Shown one piece after another: positions 61,152 to 64,000 of a stretch of DNA of 64,000 bases. The number at the start of each line of letters is the position of its first letter. Position 1 is the first letter of the stretch. This stretch comes from Paracoccus kondratievae (GTDB taxonomy: Bacteria > Pseudomonadota > Alphaproteobacteria > Rhodobacterales > Rhodobacteraceae). Where the stretch lies: contig NZ_CP045074.1 in NCBI RefSeq assembly GCF_009301415.1, forward strand, positions 395,593-459,592, written 5' to 3'. Made by a program: the position numbers and the translations under genes. The notes below the pieces were generated by a model that did no database searches, was not told the origin of the DNA, and saw only the letters and a program-made list of their open reading frames with translations.

Positions 61152-62921
61152 ATGTGTGTGCAGTCAAGTCTGTCCGGCCCCAGGCAGCTGGCGGTGCTTT
61201 ATGCCGATGTGCATGGCTACACGCGCCTTGTCGAAAAGGACGAGGCGGGGACGGTCGCGCGCCTGACCCGGTCCCAGCATCTGATCCGTGGGCTGGTCAG
61301 CGATTATGGAGGCGCTGTCGTCAATACGGCGGGCGACGGGTTGGTCGCGGTCTTTGAAGGTGTCCAAAAGGCGCTGCATTTCGCGCTGGCGATGCAGCGC
61401 GAACTGGCGCGCGAAACCGCATGGACCGGGGGCGCAGAGCCGATTTATTATCGAGTCGGCATCTCGATCGGTGATGTTTTCGCGGGCAGGGACGGTGTTT
61501 ATGGCCACACCGTCAATCTTGCCGCCCGGATCCAAAGCTTTGCCGCACCGGGGGGGATCTGTGTCACCGATACGGTTTATCAGCTGGTGCGCGACAATCC
61601 GGCGCTGATCCTGCGCTCGCTTGGCCGCAAGCGGCTTAAAAATATCTCGGCCCCGGTCGAGGTCTTTGCCGTCGCCTCGGCCGAGACCGATGCGGCCCTG
61701 CCTGCCGGTGCTGATGCCTCGGCCCTTGCCCGGCCGGGGCGCGAGACGATGACAGATGCCTCGCTTGCCGTTCTGCCGCTTGAGAATATTTCGGGCGATC
61801 CGAATGATCTTTATATCTGCCGGGGCATCGTCGCCGATCTGATCACCAGCCTGTGCCGGTTCCGCAATCTGATGGTGATTGCGCGCCATTCCTCTTTCGT
61901 GGCGGCAGCCGGGGCCAGTTCGCTGCGCGAGATCGGCCGGAGTCTGGGTGTGCGCTATCTGCTTGCCGGCAGCCTGCGCCGTGCCGAAAACCGTCTGCGG
62001 ATCACCGTGGACCTGATCGAGGCTGAAAGCGAAAATACCCTGTGGTCCGAACGTTACGACGGCACCATGGCTGACATTTTTGATTTTCAGGACGATGTTG
62101 CGGCCATGACAGCGGCGCGCGTTGCCATCCAGATCGAGACGCTTGAGCGCCGCCGCCTCGCCGAACAGATCCACCCCGCGCTATATGCCTATGGCCTTGT
62201 CCTGCGCGGCCAGGATATGGGCTTTCGCTTTCGTCCAGAGGCGAACCTGCATGCCCGCCGCCTGTTTGAACAGGCGCAAGAGCTGGACCCTCAATACGGC
62301 CGCAGTTATGCCGCCATGTCGCGTACCTTTAACGTCGAATGGCGCTATAACTGGACCAACGATCCCGATGCGGCACTGAACCGGGCGCTGGATCTCGCCA
62401 AACGCGCGGTTGAATGCGATCATCTGGACGCGCGCGGTTTTTCGGAAATGGGCCTCGCCCATCTTTACAAAAAGCAGCATGACGAGGCGATCGCTGCCTA
62501 TGAACATGCCCTGGCCCTGAACCCCAATGACGCCGATCTGTTGGCCTATATGGGCGATTGCCTGGCCTATGTCCGTCAGGGTGAGCGTGCGGTGCAACTG
62601 ATCGAGCGGGCGATCAGGCTGAATCCCTATCACCCCGACGCCTATCTGTGGTTCCTTGGCGACAGCTATTTCCACATGGGCGATTACGCCCGCGCCATCG
62701 AGGCGCTTTACCGCATGCGCGACCGGTCCGAGGCCCACCGCCTGCTGGCCGCCAGTCACGCCCTCCTGGGCAATATGGACGAGGCACGCCACCATGCCCG
62801 CGAGGTGATGCGCGTGCATCCGAATTTCACCATCGACCATTGGAAGAAGGTGCCGCCCCTGCGCGACCCCGAAGACCTTGATCTTTACGTGGATGCACTG
62901 CGCAAGGCAGGATTGAATTAG
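61152..62921 (+). CDS. class III nucleotide cyclase with TolB-like and TPR domains
   Basis: 589 residues. The cyclase domain (about 10-180) keeps both metal Asp (D19 in LYADVHGY, D62 in TAGDGLVAVF) and the transition-state pair N122/R126 in GHTVNLAARIQS. A TolB-like segment (about 200-330; SLAVLPLENISGDPND) and TPR-like helical repeats (about 350-560) follow. No membrane span, so probably a soluble adenylate cyclase whose output region binds partners. It diverges from ycaO-tfuA. A Crp/Fnr-family regulator is encoded nearby. Confidence 0.9.
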   Translation: MCVQSSLSGPRQLAVLYADVHGYTRLVEKDEAGTVARLTRSQHLIRGLVSDYGGAVVNTAGDGLVAVFEGVQKALHFALAMQRELARETAWTGGAEPIYYRVGISIGDVFAGRDGVYGHTVNLAARIQSFAAPGGICVTDTVYQLVRDNPALILRSLGRKRLKNISAPVEVFAVASAETDAALPAGADASALARPGRETMTDASLAVLPLENISGDPNDLYICRGIVADLITSLCRFRNLMVIARHSSFVAAAGASSLREIGRSLGVRYLLAGSLRRAENRLRITVDLIEAESENTLWSERYDGTMADIFDFQDDVAAMTAARVAIQIETLERRRLAEQIHPALYAYGLVLRGQDMGFRFRPEANLHARRLFEQAQELDPQYGRSYAAMSRTFNVEWRYNWTNDPDAALNRALDLAKRAVECDHLDARGFSEMGLAHLYKKQHDEAIAAYEHALALNPNDADLLAYMGDCLAYVRQGERAVQLIERAIRLNPYHPDAYLWFLGDSYFHMGDYARAIEALYRMRDRSEAHRLLAASHALLGNMDEARHHAREVMRVHPNFTIDHWKKVPPLRDPEDLDLYVDALRKAGLN

Positions 62922-62936
62922 GCAGGGTCCAGCCCC

Positions 62937-63599
62937 CTATGAGGCATCATCGGCATGGCGGCCAAGCCCCATGCCCATACCTGCACCTGTGCCACCACCC
63001 CCCATGCCTGTGCTACCACCCCCGCCAGAGCGGCCGCCGCCCTCGCCCCGGCCGCCGCGCGCACTGCCCGACTGTTGGCGGGCAGGACCCTGCAAGGGGA
63101 TGGTCACATCGGCCGGGACCGGTCCCAGATCCAGCGCCTTGCGAATGAAATCGCGCAGCGAGATCACCAGTTCAGCAGTATGGATTGGCCGTCCGGCCAC
63201 CATCTCGGCCGCGGCATGGCTGGCCAGCCGCACCTGCTCTTCGGTCCCCAACAGGATGATATCGGAAAGCGCCGCCTCGACCGCATCGCGGATGCGGCGC
63301 GCCCGGTCCGAGCCGGCCGGGCCAGCGGCTTCATCATCTGTCTCCTGCGCGCGCTGGCGCAGATCGCGCAGATGGGATGGGTCGACCAGCAATTCGCCGG
63401 TGAATGAGCCGCCCAGAACCTTATAGGCAGCGATCAGCACCCGCAGCCGCTCGTTGATCTGGCGGTTCATGCGCTGCTGGCGCTGTTGGATGGTCAGCTG
63501 CATCAGGACCCGGATGCCCACCCCGATCAGCGTGAACAGCGCAATGCCAAGCAGCGTCGTCAGAACCCCATGCCAGGTACTGAAATCGAAATAGCGCAT
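62937..63599 (-). CDS. unrecognised membrane-anchored protein with Gly/Met-rich tail
   Basis: About 220 residues. One N-terminal membrane helix (about 10-32), a charged cytoplasmic helical region (about 40-150, with INERLRVLIAAYKVLGGSFTGEL) and a low-complexity C-terminus of Gly, Arg, Ser and Met (SGGGGSTGMGGGGTGAGMGM). Start choices are GTG 63611, ATG 63605 and ATG 63599; GGAG spacing favours the last. Family not recognised. It converges with the cyclase gene with a 15-bp gap. Confidence 0.65.
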   Translation of the reverse strand: MRYFDFSTWHGVLTTLLGIALFTLIGVGIRVLMQLTIQQRQQRMNRQINERLRVLIAAYKVLGGSFTGELLVDPSHLRDLRQRAQETDDEAAGPAGSDRARRIRDAVEAALSDIILLGTEEQVRLASHAAAEMVAGRPIHTAELVISLRDFIRKALDLGPVPADVTIPLQGPARQQSGSARGGRGEGGGRSGGGGSTGMGGGGTGAGMGMGLGRHADDAS

Positions 63600-63683
63600 T
63601 GGCATCTCCACCGTCCCGTTCAGGCCTTTATTCCATTCCGGGGCGGCTCAGCGCCAGCGCTTTTCCAGGCTGGACATGATTTG

Positions 63684-64000
63684 TCAGCGTTCCTGACGCA
63701 GCGCCGCGATCAGGTCGTGGAAGCGGTCGCCCTGAACGATGACATGACTGCGCAGGGCCTCGGCCGCGCCCTCATCATCGCCCGCGCGTATCCGTGCTAC
63801 CACCGCGTCATGTTCGGCAAATGACCGCATCATCCGGTTGCGTACCTTTAGCTGCATGCGCCGATAGGGTTGCAGCATGGCATGCAGCCGCGCGGCCTCT
63901 TGCGCCAGAAAGTCGTTATGGGTGGCGCGATAGATGCAATGGTGAAAATCCGAGTTGCGGGCGTAATAAGCCTCGACCTCACCGGCCTCGCACAGGCGGC
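63684..64000 (-). CDS. GntR/FCD-family regulator, C-terminal part only
   Basis: The last 105 residues or so of an FCD ligand-binding domain; the gene enters from the right edge. It includes NSDFHHCIYRATHNDFL and FAEHDAVVARIRAGDDEGA, then HV, the usual metal-binding His positions. The DNA-binding domain lies outside the window, so its targets cannot be guessed. Confidence 0.8.
   Translation of the reverse strand, partial: RLCEAGEVEAYYARNSDFHHCIYRATHNDFLAQEAARLHAMLQPYRRMQLKVRNRMMRSFAEHDAVVARIRAGDDEGAAEALRSHVIVQGDRFHDLIAALRQER

Overview
The window is GC-rich, densely coded chromosomal DNA. Gene content points to an alphaproteobacterium of the Rhodobacteraceae, most like Paracoccus: TRAP and ribose-type ABC sugar uptake next to oxidative sugar catabolism, EfeUOB iron uptake, FixJ- and Crp/Fnr-type regulators, and an IS5-family (IS427-like) element inserted at CTAG. 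The genus is an inference from gene content; no 16S gene is present.

Layout. 1-14.4 kb: the 5' end of an NDH-2-like dehydrogenase, then a pentose/pentonate regulon. A minus operon (FAH-family enzyme, 2-hydroxyacid dehydrogenase, SDR) diverges from a plus operon (aldehyde dehydrogenase, xylulokinase, phosphoglycolate phosphatase-like HAD, RpiR regulator, RpiA-like isomerase). A third operon follows (ribose-type ABC importer plus a ketoglutarate-semialdehyde-type dehydrogenase). All three promoters carry a shared 14-bp motif that I propose is the RpiR operator. 14.5-16.4 kb: multicopper oxidase and a small secreted Cys/His protein. 16.5-26.3 kb: a uronate cluster with a GntR regulator, UxaC, TRAP transporter DctPQM, KdgF-like cupin, KduI, KduD, a mannitol-dehydrogenase-family reductase and UxaA. 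26.4-30.3 kb: TEM-like class A beta-lactamase, a histidine kinase/FixJ-type regulator pair and a secreted HbpS/GlcG-like protein. 30.3-37.7 kb: serine hydrolase/TetR, SDR and quinone-reductase-type genes, two LysR regulators, a DsbA-like protein and an MBL-fold protein that has lost most metal ligands.

37.7-48.8 kb is accessory and decaying. It holds an intact 832-bp IS5-family element sitting on a stop codon, a broken second IS5-type transposase, an EamA exporter, DoxX and YcaC-like genes, a pirin gene with a large internal deletion, a LysR gene, an IS481-like fragment, a beheaded GMC oxidoreductase, and phage debris (HTH gene with an in-frame TGA, truncated portal gene, zinc-knuckle proteins, an ORF broken at a G10 tract). 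This debris ends at tRNA-Ala(GGC).

49-53.3 kb encodes EfeU, EfeO, EfeB and a second, cupredoxin-less EfeO/EfeM-like protein in one operon with a clear promoter. 53.4-57.7 kb: glutathionyl-hydroquinone reductase, alanine dehydrogenase, a Crp/Fnr regulator and an unrecognised helical protein. 57.8-63.6 kb is the most intriguing part: a translationally coupled YcaO-TfuA pair diverges from a class III nucleotide cyclase with a TolB-like/TPR output region. Flanking it are two unrecognised proteins with Gly/Arg/Met-rich tails. YcaO-TfuA pairs are known to make backbone thioamides, so this may be an undescribed peptide- or protein-modification locus. The window ends in the C-terminal part of another FCD-type GntR regulator.

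All functional calls come from reading motifs and gene order; no database search was run.
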